Positions 46,664-57,061 of a stretch of 64,000 nt of DNA are shown here, piece by piece. Location of the stretch: contig NZ_UZWD01000040.1 of the NCBI RefSeq assembly GCF_900631955.1, forward strand, positions 1 through 64,000, read 5' to 3'. The notes under the pieces are model-generated. The model did not search any database. It was not told where the DNA came from and saw only the letters and a list, made by a program, of their open reading frames with translations. Numbering within the stretch: position 1 is the first letter of the stretch; every line of letters begins with the position of its first letter. Origin of the DNA: Devosia equisanguinis. GTDB taxonomy: Bacteria; Pseudomonadota; Alphaproteobacteria; Rhizobiales; Devosiaceae. The translations under genes and the position numbers were made by a program.

Positions 46664-47776
46664 TTAATCTCGTCCAAACACAAGAACGTGTTCCCGATTC
46701 AAGCTCACGAACACGTCTTGGCCCACAGCCAAAGTACTGTCCGCCGGCTGACGCACCCCGATCGGCACGTCGAGGCCCGCAACCTTGACCTCACAGATAT
46801 CGATGCCGATGGCATCCCGCTTGCTGACGATACGCCCCGGCGTTCCGGGCCCTGAGGCTCGGATATCGGCGCCGCCTGCGGGCCGGATGGCGACGGTGAC
46901 TCTGGCGCCATCGGCATAACCCTCGGTGGTCACCGGCCCCAGCGGGGTGAGCGCAGCGCCGCTCCGCACCTCTGCGTCAATTTCACCCAGGGGGGAGAAG
47001 AAGCGTGCCGCGCCCAGATCGACAGGATGACGATAAATTTCAGCAGCGGTGCCGATCTGCACGATGCGGCCCTTGCGCAAGAGGGCCACACGGTCGCCCA
47101 TCACCATGGCCTCTTCGGGGTCGTGCGTAACGACGAGACTCGTGGCGCGAGTCTCGCGCAGAACCGCCAGGGTTTCGTCGCGGACCGTTTCACGCAGCCT
47201 TGCATCGAGGCTGGAAAAGGGTTCATCGAGCAGCAGCACGCCGGGTCGCGGGGCGACGCTGCGCGCCAAGGCAAGGCGCTGCTGCTGGCCACCGGAAAGC
47301 TGGTGTGGATAGTCGCTTTCCCGCCCGTCGAGGCCCACGCGACGCAGGGCCTGTCGCGCTTGAGCCACTGCTGCATCCTTGCCGAGCCGGCGCAGGCCGA
47401 ACAACACGTTCTGCAGCAGCGTCAGATGCGGAAACAGCGCAAAATCCTGGAACATCAGGCCGATGCCGCGCCGATTGGGCGGCAGGGTGCGACCGGGAAC
47501 CGACATCACCTCGCCATTGATGCGCACCGCGCCGCTCGAAATCGGCTGGATGCCGGCGGCGACGCGCAAGGCGGTGGATTTGCCTGAACCCGATTCTCCC
47601 AGGAGGCAGACGATTTCGCCGGGCCGCAGCGTGAGGTCGAAGCCATCGAGTACGCGCCGCTCACCGAGATCGACCGAGACATTCTCGAAGGCCAGTGTGG
47701 CCGCGAAGGAAACGCCCGCCGTACCGCGTGTGCCCCAGCTCTGCAGTTCCCCCACCATGGACGATTGTGCGCTCAC
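46664..47776 (-). CDS. Orphan ABC transporter ATPase, FbpC/PotA type with TOBE domain
   Basis: The 370-residue protein has Walker A GESGSGKST (60-68), the Q-loop MFQDFALFPHLTLLQNV, the signature QLSGGQQQR, Walker B VLLLDEPFSSLD and a C-terminal TOBE-like region. It resembles ferric iron or spermidine/putrescine import ATPases. No permease or binding protein is nearby, and it sits between scpB and tatA, where rhizobia usually have none. Its ATG overlaps the scpB stop (ATGA at 47773-47776). The first 25 residues are atypical; ATG at 47758 is an alternative start. Substrate unknown. Confidence 0.82.
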   Translation of the reverse strand: MSAQSSMVGELQSWGTRGTAGVSFAATLAFENVSVDLGERRVLDGFDLTLRPGEIVCLLGESGSGKSTALRVAAGIQPISSGAVRINGEVMSVPGRTLPPNRRGIGLMFQDFALFPHLTLLQNVLFGLRRLGKDAAVAQARQALRRVGLDGRESDYPHQLSGGQQQRLALARSVAPRPGVLLLDEPFSSLDARLRETVRDETLAVLRETRATSLVVTHDPEEAMVMGDRVALLRKGRIVQIGTAAEIYRHPVDLGAARFFSPLGEIDAEVRSGAALTPLGPVTTEGYADGARVTVAIRPAGGADIRASGPGTPGRIVSKRDAIGIDICEVKVAGLDVPIGVRQPADSTLAVGQDVFVSLNREHVLVFGRD

Positions 47777-48459
47777 TCGTGCTCTTCCTGTTCTTCTTCG
47801 TCGTCTTCATCCTCGATATCGCCGATATCGGCAGGATCGAGCGGGTCTTCATCCTCGCGCAGCGCCCCTTCGAAGGGCAAGGGTATCTGCAGATCGGGCG
47901 GCAGGCGTCCGGACAACAGCCCTGCCCCCTTCAAATCTTCCAACCCCGGCAGATCACCCAGCCGCTCGAGCCCGAAGTGGTCGAGAAAGGCCTCTGTCGT
48001 GCCGTAGGTGACCGGTCGGCCCGGCGTGCGACGGCGGCCGCGCATGCGCACCCAGCCGGCTTCCATCAACAGGTCGAGCGTACCCTTGCCCGTACTGACC
48101 CCGCGCACCTCTTCGATTTCGGCGCGGGTGGTGGGCTGGTGATAGGCGATGATCGCCAGGGTTTCGAGCGCGGCGCGGGACAGTGGCCGCGTCTCCTGCT
48201 CTTCGCGGCGCAGGATGAAACCGAGGTCCTGTGCCGTTCGGAACGCCCAGCCATCACCCCGGCGCACCAGATTGACGCCGCGCCCGGCATAATGCTCAGC
48301 GAGTTCGGCCAGAATACCCCGCACATCCGCACCGTCCCCAAGATAGGGGGCAATATCGGAAATGGAGATCGGCTCGGCCGACGCAAAAAGCAGTGCCTCG
48401 ACAATGCGCAATTGCCGCATGCGGACCGAGCAACCCTCGTCGTCATCCATCCGGCTCAT
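47773..48459 (-). CDS. scpB: ScpB, chromosome segregation and condensation protein
   Basis: The 228-residue product has paired winged-helix domains (LRIVEALLFASAEPIS, RAALETLAIIAYHQPTTRAEIEEVRGV, GRPVTYGTTEAFLDHFGL) typical of ScpB, and an extremely acidic tail of about 20 residues. With ScpA and SMC it forms the condensin that organises the chromosome. Start 48459 overlaps the scpA stop as ATGA; a frame to 48636 is rejected. Confidence 0.93.
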   Translation of the reverse strand: MSRMDDDEGCSVRMRQLRIVEALLFASAEPISISDIAPYLGDGADVRGILAELAEHYAGRGVNLVRRGDGWAFRTAQDLGFILRREEQETRPLSRAALETLAIIAYHQPTTRAEIEEVRGVSTGKGTLDLLMEAGWVRMRGRRRTPGRPVTYGTTEAFLDHFGLERLGDLPGLEDLKGAGLLSGRLPPDLQIPLPFEGALREDEDPLDPADIGDIEDEDDEEEQEEHE

Positions 48460-49244
48460 GGCGCTTCGCTTCTGCGTCGGCGCATCAGGATAGGCCCAAA
48501 TGTTTCGGTCTGGCGGATGTCGATCTCCCCCTGGCGCACCAGTTCGAGGCTGGAAGCGAAGGTTGAAGCCCGGACTGTGGCGCGCTCGCTGGGCTTGGCG
48601 AGATATTGAATGAGATACGTGTCCAGAGAAACCCATTCGAGGCTGTCGCCGATCAGCCGTTGCAGCAGGTCGCGCGCCTCCTGCAGGGACCAGACATTGC
48701 GCACGAAAGGCGTGTATTCGGCGACAATGCCGCGCTCGCGCTGGCTGGAATAGGCCTTGAGCAGGTCATAGAGGCTGGCCTCCCACACGGCACGGCGGGC
48801 AATGCTGATCCCTTCGGGGGCGCCCCTCGCATGCACGTCGCGACCAAGGCGCGGCAGGTTGACCAATTGCGCGGCAGCATCGCGCATGGCCTCGAGGCGC
48901 TTGAGGCGGAATTGCAGCATGGCGGCGAGCATCTCGCCGCTCGGCTCGTCGTCGCTGGGGGCCTGCGGCACCATCAGCCGGCTCTTGAGATAGGCCAGCC
49001 AGGCAGCCATTACCAGATAGTCGGCGGCCACCTCGATTCGTCGCTCACGCACTGTTTCGATGAAGCGCAGATATTGCTCGGCCAGGGCGAGCACGGAGAT
49101 GGAGGCGAGATCGACCTTCTGCCGCCGCGCCAGGTCGAGCAGCAGGTCCAGCGGACCTTCATAGCCTCCGACATCGACAAGCAGGATCTCATCGGCTGCG
49201 GGCGCCGCAGGCTGGTCGAGCCAGTCACTTTGCGAAGCTGTCAT
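48456..49244 (-). CDS. scpA: ScpA, chromosome segregation and condensation protein (kleisin)
   Basis: The 262-residue kleisin begins with the family segment GYEGPLDLLLDLARRQKVDL and continues YLVMAAWLAYLKSRLMVP. It bridges the SMC heads together with ScpB. ATG 49244 is taken; Shine-Dalgarno is weak, and an in-frame ATG at 49277 would add 11 residues. nagZ, often upstream in rhizobia, is absent; a divergent kinase-like gene lies there instead. Confidence 0.92.
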   Translation of the reverse strand: MTASQSDWLDQPAAPAADEILLVDVGGYEGPLDLLLDLARRQKVDLASISVLALAEQYLRFIETVRERRIEVAADYLVMAAWLAYLKSRLMVPQAPSDDEPSGEMLAAMLQFRLKRLEAMRDAAAQLVNLPRLGRDVHARGAPEGISIARRAVWEASLYDLLKAYSSQRERGIVAEYTPFVRNVWSLQEARDLLQRLIGDSLEWVSLDTYLIQYLAKPSERATVRASTFASSLELVRQGEIDIRQTETFGPILMRRRRSEAP

Positions 49245-49396
49245 CTGTAGGTTGCTGGCCTTGCCGTCATGCCGCATCCTTGGACGGCGCCGCGGCCAGC
49301 GTCAAGGCGGCGCAATGTGCCACCCCCTGCCCCGTCTTCCAACCGAGACAATACGGCGCTATGAACGCCGCCCACCTCAAAGCGCGGGAGCCTACA

Positions 49397-49942
49397 ATGC
49401 AGACCATTCCTCCCCTCGCAACGCTCGGCCACCGGATCATGATCCTGGGCCTGACCAATGCCGGCAAGTCGACGCTCGCCCTGGCGCTATCCGACAAACT
49501 CGGCGTGCCAGCCATCCATCTCGACCAGCTCAAGCATTTGCCCAACACCAATTGGCAGGAGCGGTCGGATGCGGATTTCCAGGCCCTGCATGACGCGGCC
49601 ATCACGGGAGATGGTTGGGTCATGGACGGCAACTATACCCGCCTCATGCCACAGCGCATTGAACGCGCCACGGGAATTATCGTCGTCACCGACACCCTCC
49701 TCACCCGCTATCGCCGCTATTTCATCCGCACATTGATCCAGCGGCAACGCGCCGGCGGGCTCGAAGGTGGCGAGGACCGCGTAAACTGGAAAATGCTGCA
49801 CTGGCTCTGGCACACCCGCAATTCGGTGGCCAAATATCGTGACATGGCCACAGCCTCGGGAAAACCCACCGTATTTGCCAGTAGCACGCGCGAACTGAAC
49901 GCACTCTACGACACCTGGAGTCTCAAGCACCCTTTCGCTTGA
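49397..49942 (+). CDS. P-loop kinase-like protein (adenylate kinase/FlaR type)
   Basis: The 181-residue protein has a Walker A GLTNAGKS (18-25) followed by HLDQLKHLPNTNWQERSDADF and WVMDGNYTRLMPQRIERA. This is the layout of small AAA/adenylate-kinase-like proteins sometimes named FlaR or DNA topology modulators. A phosphotransferase role is likely; the substrate is unknown. GGGAG seven bases before the ATG supports the start. Its last 20 bases overlap the convergent reductase gene. Confidence 0.75.
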   Translation: MQTIPPLATLGHRIMILGLTNAGKSTLALALSDKLGVPAIHLDQLKHLPNTNWQERSDADFQALHDAAITGDGWVMDGNYTRLMPQRIERATGIIVVTDTLLTRYRRYFIRTLIQRQRAGGLEGGEDRVNWKMLHWLWHTRNSVAKYRDMATASGKPTVFASSTRELNALYDTWSLKHPFA

Positions 49943-50954
49943 CCAGGCCCAGCCGGATAGCGCTTTCCGCGGCGGCAAGAATGGCCTCTTCCGGACTGCG
50001 ATAGGATCGGCCAAGCAGCGCCGCGCCCTTGCGCCCGTCATAGTGCTTCTCGTTGCCGACATCATTGATGATTTGACGGACCGGACCGCCGGACAAGGCT
50101 AAAAGCCGAACGATCCAATCGGGCACCGTCTTCAGCGTCACGGGGTAGTCGGGATAGGCCCGCCGCAAAATGACCGCGACCTCTTTGAAGTGCGTGTAAG
50201 GCGAGGTGCACAGATAGCGCTGGCCGATGCTCTCCGGCTTTTGCAGCGCCGCCACATGCATCGCCGCCACATCGCGCACATCGCTGACGGCAAAGCCAAT
50301 ATTGGGCATGGCCGGCGTCGAACCATCGAGCAGGCCCGTGACCATGCCCAAGGAAATGGAGGTGTCGGCGTCGGTAGCGGGCCCGAGAATGGCGCCGGGA
50401 TGGATCGTGGTCAGCGCCATCGCATTTGCCTCGGCAAAGGCCCAGGCAGCGCGCTCGGCGCGGGTCTTGCCGATGCAATAGGCCCAGGAGCGTTTCATGC
50501 CATCGAGATCGGTGAAATCGGCTTCGCTATAGGTCCGAATGCCACGATCGTGACCGTGTCCATAACCCACGGTAGCGATCGGCGACGTCATGATGACGCG
50601 CGTGATACCGGCGGCATGAGCAAAACGCAGCACTCGCTCGGTCCCCTCAACCGCAGGCCGGACCACCACGGCCGGGTCACGCGGCTCCTCAGCGACGATT
50701 GTCGCGGCGACATGCATGACCGCATCGACGTCTGCCATGGCTGCGGACCAACCCGCCTCGGAAAGAAGATCGGCGTCGACCAGCTCCAGCTGCCCACCGT
50801 GGCCAGGCGCGAGATCGGCGACCGAGGACCAAATCCCAGGCACCTTACCCTGCCCCCGCACCGTACCACGCACCGAATAGCCGGCGGCAAGCAGCTGTCC
50901 GATGAGATGCTTTGCGACGAACCCCGAAGCACCGGTGACCAGAATGCGCTTCAA
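49923..50954 (-). CDS. NAD(P)-dependent epimerase/reductase (dihydroflavonol reductase-like SDR)
   Basis: The 343-residue extended short-chain dehydrogenase has the cofactor motif TGASGFVAKH (7-16) and a catalytic triad of S124, Y159 and K163 (YCIGK). It resembles bacterial dihydroflavonol-4-reductase-like aldehyde or ketone reductases, so the likely reaction is NADPH reduction of a carbonyl. The natural substrate is unknown. It overlaps the convergent kinase-like gene by 20 bases at its 3' end. Confidence 0.82.
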   Translation of the reverse strand: MKRILVTGASGFVAKHLIGQLLAAGYSVRGTVRGQGKVPGIWSSVADLAPGHGGQLELVDADLLSEAGWSAAMADVDAVMHVAATIVAEEPRDPAVVVRPAVEGTERVLRFAHAAGITRVIMTSPIATVGYGHGHDRGIRTYSEADFTDLDGMKRSWAYCIGKTRAERAAWAFAEANAMALTTIHPGAILGPATDADTSISLGMVTGLLDGSTPAMPNIGFAVSDVRDVAAMHVAALQKPESIGQRYLCTSPYTHFKEVAVILRRAYPDYPVTLKTVPDWIVRLLALSGGPVRQIINDVGNEKHYDGRKGAALLGRSYRSPEEAILAAAESAIRLGLVKRKGA

Positions 50955-50981
50955 TCACACCCCCTGCCTATTCGGGATCGC

Positions 50982-51509
50982 CTAAAGCCATAGAAAGACA
51001 TTGGCGAGCAAAAACGCCCCAAGCGCCATGAGTAGCCCACCAGAGACCTTAAACGTCATGCCGTCACCGATGCGTCTCGTCTGAGCCGGGTTCTCGGGGT
51101 TTTGCAAAATCGAGAATTCTCCTCCGACAACAGCACCCGAACTTCCGCCAGGCAAATCCAATATGACAAGAGTGGTTTGCTTGTCCCCAAGCAGCTGCAC
51201 CTTGCCCCGGCACCGCTCCGACAACGACCAACGATCAGATCCATTGTCGGAAAAGAACTGATCCACATGATCACAGGGTATCGTAATCCGCCTCAAGGCC
51301 TGACGATAACCGCCACCGCTCGTCAGCTCACACTTCTTTTCAACGGACATAATTCGGGCATTTACCGTCGGCCAGTCCTCACCGATGGTGCCGAAGTAAA
51401 ACAACCCAGCCCCCACGACCATGAACAAGGCCCCAAAACCCAACAATATCTGGTCAATCCGAAAATTGGATAAAATGCTCGGAGAGCCGAATAACCAATA
51501 TCCCAACAT
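50982..51509 (-). CDS. Small membrane protein of unknown function (DUF3592-like)
   Basis: The 175-residue protein has a membrane helix near 20-42 and another at the C-terminus (about 152-174). The soluble domain between them carries three cysteines and the VNARIMSVEKKCEL segment seen in DUF3592 proteins. Start 51509 has GGGG upstream; the frame extends to 51710 through the rplQ terminator, which is not coding. It follows the ribosomal operon but is separated from it by that terminator. Confidence 0.65.
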   Translation of the reverse strand: MLGYWLFGSPSILSNFRIDQILLGFGALFMVVGAGLFYFGTIGEDWPTVNARIMSVEKKCELTSGGGYRQALRRITIPCDHVDQFFSDNGSDRWSLSERCRGKVQLLGDKQTTLVILDLPGGSSGAVVGGEFSILQNPENPAQTRRIGDGMTFKVSGGLLMALGAFLLANVFLWL

Positions 51510-51577
51510 CGCGACCCCACAATCTGCCGTGCACAGATTAGCCACAGAGCGCAAACGAACGCTGAATATTTCTCGAC

Positions 51578-51609
51578 AAAAAGAAACGGCCCCGGAAACC
51601 GGAGCCGTT
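51578..51609 (-). terminator. Intrinsic terminator of the ribosomal superoperon
   Basis: On the minus strand AACGGCTCCGG-TTT-CCGGGGCCGTT (one G-U pair) is followed by TCTTTTT. It begins 25 bases after the rplQ stop and closes the alpha operon. Confidence 0.9.
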
Positions 51610-51633
51610 GAAAAATTCGCAGATAGTGTCGAC

Positions 51634-52056
51634 TTACGCCGCTTCGGCTTCGTCTTCGGTGTACTGCACCGGACCCGAATCCTGGCCCTTGGCATTGACG
51701 TCACGATCAACGAACTCGATCACGGCCAGCGGGGCATTGTCGCCATAGCGGAAGCCGGCCTTCAGGATGCGGATGTAACCGCCCTGCCGTTCGGCATAAC
51801 GCGGGCCGAGCACGGCGAAGAGCTTGGCAACCTGGGCCTCGTCACGGATCTGTGCGATGGCCTGGCGGCGAGCGTGCAGGTCCCCGCGCTTGCCCAGGGT
51901 GATGAGCTTCTCGACGATCGGACGCAGGTCCTTGGCCTTGGGAAGCGTGGTAACGATCTGCTCGTGCTTGATCAGCGCGGCGGACATGTTGGCAAACATA
52001 GCCTTACGGTGAGAAGCGGTTCGGCTGAACTTGCGGCCGCGATTGGCGTGGCGCAT
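51634..52056 (-). CDS. rplQ: 50S ribosomal protein L17
   Basis: The 140-residue product begins [20 protein letters not shown], the L17 signature, and ends with an acidic Glu/Ala-rich tail. It is the last gene of the operon, 31 bases after rpoA, in the usual rpsM-rpsK-rpoA-rplQ order. Confidence 0.98.
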   Translation of the reverse strand: MRHANRGRKFSRTASHRKAMFANMSAALIKHEQIVTTLPKAKDLRPIVEKLITLGKRGDLHARRQAIAQIRDEAQVAKLFAVLGPRYAERQGGYIRILKAGFRYGDNAPLAVIEFVDRDVNAKGQDSGPVQYTEDEAEAA

Positions 52057-52087
52057 GGTAGTCTCCTAAAATCTTGGCAGCGCGGGA

Positions 52088-53107
52088 TCAGTAGTGATCT
52101 TCGTAGCGCTTGGCGAGGTCATCGATATTCTCGGGCGGCCAATTGTTGACGTCCATCCCGAGATGAAGCCCCATCTGTGCCAGGACTTCCTTGATTTCGT
52201 TGAGCGACTTGCGGCCAAAATTCGGGGTCCGCAGCATCTCGGCTTCCGTCTTCTGGATAAGGTCGCCGATATAGACGATGTTGTCGTTCTTGAGGCAGTT
52301 GGCCGAACGGACGGAAAGCTCCAGTTCGTCGACCTTCTTGAGCAGGGCCGGGTTGAAGGCCAGCTCGGGCACGGAATCCTGTGCCTTTTCCTTGCTGGGC
52401 TCTTCGAAGTTCACGAACACCGACAGCTGGTCCTGCAGAATGCGCGCGGCATAGGCCACGGCATCCTCAGGCGAGATCGCGCCGTTGGTTTCGACCTGCA
52501 GGGTCAGCTTGTCCTTGTCGAGGCTTTCGCCCGCACGGGTCGCATCGACCTTGTAGCTCACGCGGCGAACCGGCGAGAACAGCGCATCGACCGGAATATA
52601 GCCGATCGGGGCGTCTTCAGGACGGTTCTTGTCAGCCGGGACATAGCCCTTGCCGGTATTGACGGTGAACTCGATATTGATCTCGGCGCCATCGTCGAGG
52701 TGGCAGATCACCAACTCGGGATTGAGCACTTCGATGTCACCGGAAACCTTGATGTCGCCGGCAGTAACGGCACCCGGACCCTGACGGGTCAGAGTCAGAC
52801 GCTTCGGGCCTTCGCCACCCGTCTTGATGGCGATTTCCTTGACGTTCAGCACCAGGTCGGTGATGTCTTCGCGCACGCCCGGAAGCGACGAGAATTCGTG
52901 CAGAATGCCGTCAATCTGGATTGCGGTGACTGCCGCGCCCTGAAGCGACGACAGCAGCACGCGACGCAGGGCATTGCCCAGGGTAAGACCATAGCCGCGC
53001 TCCAGCGGCTCGGCGATAACCGAAGCCACTCGCGCGTCGTCGCTGCCCGAAACAATCTCCAGTTTGGTCGGCTTGATAAGTTCCTGCCAGTTCCTCTGGA
53101 TCGTCAC
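52088..53107 (-). CDS. rpoA: RNA polymerase alpha subunit
   Basis: The 339-residue protein has the dimerising N-terminal domain (about 20-235, with [23 protein letters not shown]) and the DNA- and activator-binding C-terminal domain. The latter contains [14 protein letters not shown], where the second Arg corresponds to R265 of E. coli. Length is typical of alphaproteobacteria. Confidence 0.98.
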   Translation of the reverse strand: MTIQRNWQELIKPTKLEIVSGSDDARVASVIAEPLERGYGLTLGNALRRVLLSSLQGAAVTAIQIDGILHEFSSLPGVREDITDLVLNVKEIAIKTGGEGPKRLTLTRQGPGAVTAGDIKVSGDIEVLNPELVICHLDDGAEINIEFTVNTGKGYVPADKNRPEDAPIGYIPVDALFSPVRRVSYKVDATRAGESLDKDKLTLQVETNGAISPEDAVAYAARILQDQLSVFVNFEEPSKEKAQDSVPELAFNPALLKKVDELELSVRSANCLKNDNIVYIGDLIQKTEAEMLRTPNFGRKSLNEIKEVLAQMGLHLGMDVNNWPPENIDDLAKRYEDHY

Positions 53108-53208
53108 GGTATTGTCCTTTCAAAATCGCGGCCCCAAGCAGGCCGCCCGCCGCAAACACAATAGGACTCCCGACCCATTCAATCGGCCGGGAGCGTATAA
53201 TGGTCTTG

Positions 53209-53601
53209 TTAGACGCGGCGCCGCTTGCGCGGACGGCAGCCATTGTGCGGAATCGACGTGACGTCACGGATCGAGGTGACGTTGAAGCCAGCGGCCTGCA
53301 GGGCACGCAGCGCGGACTCACGGCCCGAACCAGGACCGCGCACTTCGACCTCAAGGGTCTTCATGCCGTGTTCCTGCGCCTTCTTGGCAGCATCTTCGGC
53401 CGCAACCTGAGCGGCATAAGGGGTCGACTTACGCGAGCCCTTGAAACCCATCACGCCCGAGGACGACCAGGAGATCGTGTTGCCCTGCATGTCGGCGATG
53501 GTGATCATGGTGTTGTTGAAGGAGGCGTTCACATGTGCGACGCCGGAAGTGATATTCTTGCGCTCTTTACGACGAACGCGTGCGACTTCAGCCTTAGCCA
53601 T
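53209..53601 (-). CDS. rpsK: 30S ribosomal protein S11
   Basis: The 130-residue product has the S11 pattern [16 protein letters not shown] and ends [11 protein letters not shown]. The gap to rpsM is 154 bases, longer than elsewhere in the cluster, with no gene in it. Confidence 0.98.
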   Translation of the reverse strand: MAKAEVARVRRKERKNITSGVAHVNASFNNTMITIADMQGNTISWSSSGVMGFKGSRKSTPYAAQVAAEDAAKKAQEHGMKTLEVEVRGPGSGRESALRALQAAGFNVTSIRDVTSIPHNGCRPRKRRRV

Positions 53602-53755
53602 TCTTATCCTCTAGGATATCGGCGCTGCCGTAATACCAGCAGCTCCACCACGGATTTAGCGGTTCAAGCCCCTTCAGCAACTCTGTCGAGCCACCGAAAA
53701 GCCCTGCCCCGCCAAATCCAGTCAAAAACCTGTCCCGCGCCAGGCGGGAACAGAA

Positions 53756-54124
53756 TTACTTCTTCTTGCCAGCGATCGGCTTTGCCGGACCCTTGCGGGT
53801 ACGAGCATTGGTGTGGGTACGCTGACCGCGAACCGGCAGACCACGGCGGTGACGAAGACCGCGATAGTTACCAAGGTCCATCAGGCGCTTGATGTTCATC
53901 GCCACATTGCGGCGAAGATCACCTTCCACGACATAGTCACGGTCGATGGTCTCGCGGATCTGAATGACTTCAGCGTCAGTCAGCTCGTTCACGCGACGTT
54001 CGGCCGGAATGCCAACCTTGGTGCAGATATCCTCAGCGAACTTGTCGCCGATCCCGTGAATATACTGCAGCGCGATAACCACGCGCTTGTTCGTCGGGAT
54101 ATTGACGCCAGCAATACGAGCCAC
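53756..54124 (-). CDS. rpsM: 30S ribosomal protein S13
   Basis: The 122-residue product begins [15 protein letters not shown] and includes [15 protein letters not shown], the S13 signature, with a basic tail. It heads the alpha part of the cluster, 172 bases after adk; no rpmJ lies between secY/adk and rpsM. Confidence 0.98.
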   Translation of the reverse strand: MARIAGVNIPTNKRVVIALQYIHGIGDKFAEDICTKVGIPAERRVNELTDAEVIQIRETIDRDYVVEGDLRRNVAMNIKRLMDLGNYRGLRHRRGLPVRGQRTHTNARTRKGPAKPIAGKKK

Positions 54125-54296
54125 GTCTGCTCTCCTTCATTCAGCACGCGCCATCCCGGCGGGTGCCCTTAAACAACAAGGGACCGAATTCGACCCCAAC
54201 GAATTGGGGAACCGAATCCAGCCCAATGATCCATGAGACTGGTGCGGTTCCTTAAAGACTCGACCAAGCAGAGTCAACAGCCCTGCCCGGCTCGAC

Positions 54297-54866
54297 TTAG
54301 CCTGCAAGCGCGCTCTTGATCGCGCCCGTCACCTCGCCGACCGGCGCCATGCCGTCGACGGGCTTCAGCAGGCCCTTGGTCGTGTAGTAGGCGACCAGGG
54401 GAGCCGTCTGCTCCGAATAGACACCGAGGCGCTTGCGCAGCACTTCCTCGTTGTCATCGGCGCGGGCCCCACCCGATTCCTTGGCCCGATTGATGACGCG
54501 CTTGACCAGCTCGTCAGCCTCGGCCTTGATCTCGATGACGGCATCGAGGGCAATGCCCTTGTCCGCCAGCATGCGATCAAGCGCTTCGGCCTGGGCAATG
54601 GTGCGCGGAAAGCCGTCCAGGATGAAACCCGGCTTGCAATCCTCTGCGTCCAGACGCTCCGACACGATGCCGTTGACAATCACGTCCGAAACCAGGTCAC
54701 CCCTGTCGACGATAGCCTTGGCCTCGACGCCCAGCGGCGTCTTGGCTGCAATGGCCGCACGAAGGATGTCACCGGTGGACAATTGGGGGATGCCATAGGC
54801 CTCCACCAAGATTTTTGCCTGTGTACCCTTCCCCGCCCCCGGCGGGCCCAACAGGATCAACCTCAT
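54297..54866 (-). CDS. adk: Adenylate kinase (short form)
   Basis: The 189-residue enzyme interconverts ATP + AMP and 2 ADP. It has P-loop GPPGAGKGT (7-15), [13 protein letters not shown] and a short LID region without zinc cysteines, as in other alphaproteobacteria. Its ATG overlaps the secY stop as ATGA (54863-54866). Confidence 0.97.
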   Translation of the reverse strand: MRLILLGPPGAGKGTQAKILVEAYGIPQLSTGDILRAAIAAKTPLGVEAKAIVDRGDLVSDVIVNGIVSERLDAEDCKPGFILDGFPRTIAQAEALDRMLADKGIALDAVIEIKAEADELVKRVINRAKESGGARADDNEEVLRKRLGVYSEQTAPLVAYYTTKGLLKPVDGMAPVGEVTGAIKSALAG

Positions 54867-56200
54867 CGACGCTTGCCTCCTCCAAGACGGGATTTCTTCA
54901 GCAGCCCTTCATATTGCTGGGCCACCAGATGGCTCTGGATCTGCGTGACAGTATCCAGGGTCACGGTCACCATGATCAGGAGCGACGTGCCGCCGATGAA
55001 CTGGCTCACGGCCAGCTGGCTGAACATCACTTCCGGGATCAGGGCCACCACGGTCAGGTAAATCGCGCCGATCACGGTAATACGGGTCAACACGTAATCG
55101 ATGTGCTGCGCCGTCCGCTCACCCGGACGAATGCCCGGAATGAAACCACCAGACCGCTTCAGATTGTCCGCCGTTTCCTGCGGATTGAACACGATGGCCG
55201 TATAGAAGAACGCGAAGAAGATGATGAAGAAGGCAAACAGCGCCAGATAGAGCGGCTGTCCGCGACCCAGCAGGGCCGTGATCGTGGTCAGCCATGCCGG
55301 AGCATTACCCTGCGCCGCAAACTGCGCGATGGTTGCCGGCAGCAGCAGCAGCGACGAGCCAAAGATCACCGGGATCACGCCCGAGGTGTTGAGCTTGAGC
55401 GGCAGATGCGAGGTGTCACCCTGGAACATCTTGTTGCCGACCTGACGCTTCGGGTACTGGATCAGCAAGCGGCGCTGAGCGCGTTCGAAGAACACGATCA
55501 CCGCGATCACCACCAGTGCCAGCACAATCATGCCGATGCCGGCAAAGCCCGGAATGGCGCCAGTACGGGCCAATTCGAGGGTCTGCGCAATCGTCGCCGG
55601 CAGGTTTGCCACGATACCGGCGAAAATAATCAGCGAAATGCCGTTGCCAACACCACGGGCGGTGATCTGCTCACCCAGCCACATCAGGAACATCGTGCCA
55701 CCAACCAGGGTGATCACGGTCGAAATGCGGAAGAACCAGCCCGGATTGAGCACCACGCCCTGGCTCGCCTCTAGACCGACAGCGATGCCATAGGCCTGAA
55801 CGGCACAGAACACCACGGCCAGGTAGCGGGTGTATTGGTTCATCTTGCGACGACCGGCTTCACCCTCTTTCTTGAGGGCTTCCAGCTTGGGCGACGCCGT
55901 CGCGATCACCTGCACCACGATGGACGCGGTAATGTAGGGAATGAGGTTGAGGGCAAAAATGGCCATACGCTCGACGGCACCGCCGGCGAACATGTTGAAC
56001 ATGCCCAGAATACCCTGCTGGCTCTGCTCGAACGTCGCGCGGAACGCGTCCGGATCGATGCCTGGCAGCGGGATATATGTGCCCAAACGATAAATAAGCA
56101 GCGCGCCCAGTGTGAACCAGATGCGCTGCTGCAGGGCTTTCGCCTTCGAAAAGGTCGAGAAAGAAAGATTACGTGCGAGCTGTTCGGCTGCGGACGCCAT
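54863..56200 (-). CDS. secY: Protein translocase channel subunit SecY
   Basis: The 445-residue membrane protein has ten predicted helices and SecY segments [23 protein letters not shown] and [11 protein letters not shown]. It forms the export channel with SecE and SecG. It begins 137 bases after rplO; that gap holds a terminator-like hairpin. Confidence 0.98.
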   Translation of the reverse strand: MASAAEQLARNLSFSTFSKAKALQQRIWFTLGALLIYRLGTYIPLPGIDPDAFRATFEQSQQGILGMFNMFAGGAVERMAIFALNLIPYITASIVVQVIATASPKLEALKKEGEAGRRKMNQYTRYLAVVFCAVQAYGIAVGLEASQGVVLNPGWFFRISTVITLVGGTMFLMWLGEQITARGVGNGISLIIFAGIVANLPATIAQTLELARTGAIPGFAGIGMIVLALVVIAVIVFFERAQRRLLIQYPKRQVGNKMFQGDTSHLPLKLNTSGVIPVIFGSSLLLLPATIAQFAAQGNAPAWLTTITALLGRGQPLYLALFAFFIIFFAFFYTAIVFNPQETADNLKRSGGFIPGIRPGERTAQHIDYVLTRITVIGAIYLTVVALIPEVMFSQLAVSQFIGGTSLLIMVTVTLDTVTQIQSHLVAQQYEGLLKKSRLGGGKRR

Positions 56201-56286
56201 TTACATCGCTCCTATGGCCAGGATGCCAGGTGCGCTCGGAGCGCCGGAGGAGCATATATGGGATATGTGCCACCCAGACGCAACAA

Positions 56287-56324
56287 ACCAAAAGAGCGCA
56301 CCCGGTCGGGATGACCGCGTGCGC
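56287..56324 (-). terminator. Possible attenuator hairpin between rplO and secY
   Basis: On the minus strand GCGCACGCGGTC and GACCGGGTGCGC pair with one mismatch around ATCCC (plus 56296-56324), followed by TCTTTTGGTTTG. It could lower transcription into secY-adk. The T-tract is imperfect. Confidence 0.5.
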
Positions 56325-56337
56325 CCTGCCGAGTCAA

Positions 56338-56838
56338 TTACTTGGCGTAGGGGGTCTTCTTCCAGGTCTCTTTGACCGGGATGAGATCGACCTTACCGCC
56401 GGCAGCCTCGATGGCAGCGGCAGCGCCCTTGGTCACGTAGTCGACCTTGAAGGTAACCTTCTTGGCCGAGAAGCCTTCCGAACCGATCAGGCGCACGCCG
56501 TCCTTGGGACGACGGATCACGCCAGCTGCAACCAGAGCCGCAGCGTCGATGACGCCCTTGGCATCCAGCTTGCCGCTGTCGATATAGGCCTGGACGCGGT
56601 CGATGCGGACCTGGTTCCAATCCTTGGGGTTCCAAGCATTGAAGCCACGCTTCGGCATACGCATGTGAAGGGGCATCTGGCCGCCTTCGAAGCCGTTGAT
56701 GGCGACACCGGCACGGGCCGTCTGGCCCTTGCCGCCGCGACCACCGGTCTTGCCGACACCCGAACCAATGCCACGGCCGATGCGGACGCGGACCTTGTTG
56801 GCGCCGGGATTGTCACGAAGTTCGTTCAAACGGGTCAT
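56338..56838 (-). CDS. rplO: 50S ribosomal protein L15
   Basis: The 166-residue product begins [23 protein letters not shown] with the L15 glycine-rich stretch [18 protein letters not shown]. It is somewhat longer than E. coli L15 (144), as usual in this group. It lies 13 bases after rpmD. Confidence 0.98.
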   Translation of the reverse strand: MTRLNELRDNPGANKVRVRIGRGIGSGVGKTGGRGGKGQTARAGVAINGFEGGQMPLHMRMPKRGFNAWNPKDWNQVRIDRVQAYIDSGKLDAKGVIDAAALVAAGVIRRPKDGVRLIGSEGFSAKKVTFKVDYVTKGAAAAIEAAGGKVDLIPVKETWKKTPYAK

Positions 56839-56851
56839 TGGTCTGGCTCCC

Positions 56852-57040
56852 TTACTCGCCGACGACGCGGACGAGGTGCGGGATCTTGTTGATCATGCCG
56901 CGAACTTCCGGCGTATCAACGAGCTCGCGCTCTTTGTTCATCTTGTTCAGCCCGAGACCGATAAGGGTCGCGCGCTGGCTCTTTTCGCGGCGGATCGGCG
57001 AACCGATCTGCTTGACGACGATCGTCTTGTTCTTTGCCAT
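56852..57040 (-). CDS. rpmD: 50S ribosomal protein L30
   Basis: The 62-residue product ([29 protein letters not shown]) matches L30 in length and sequence, 21 bases after rpsE. Confidence 0.97.
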   Translation of the reverse strand: MAKNKTIVVKQIGSPIRREKSQRATLIGLGLNKMNKERELVDTPEVRGMINKIPHLVRVVGE

Positions 57041-57061
57041 AATGCTTCTCCGAGCCTGCTA

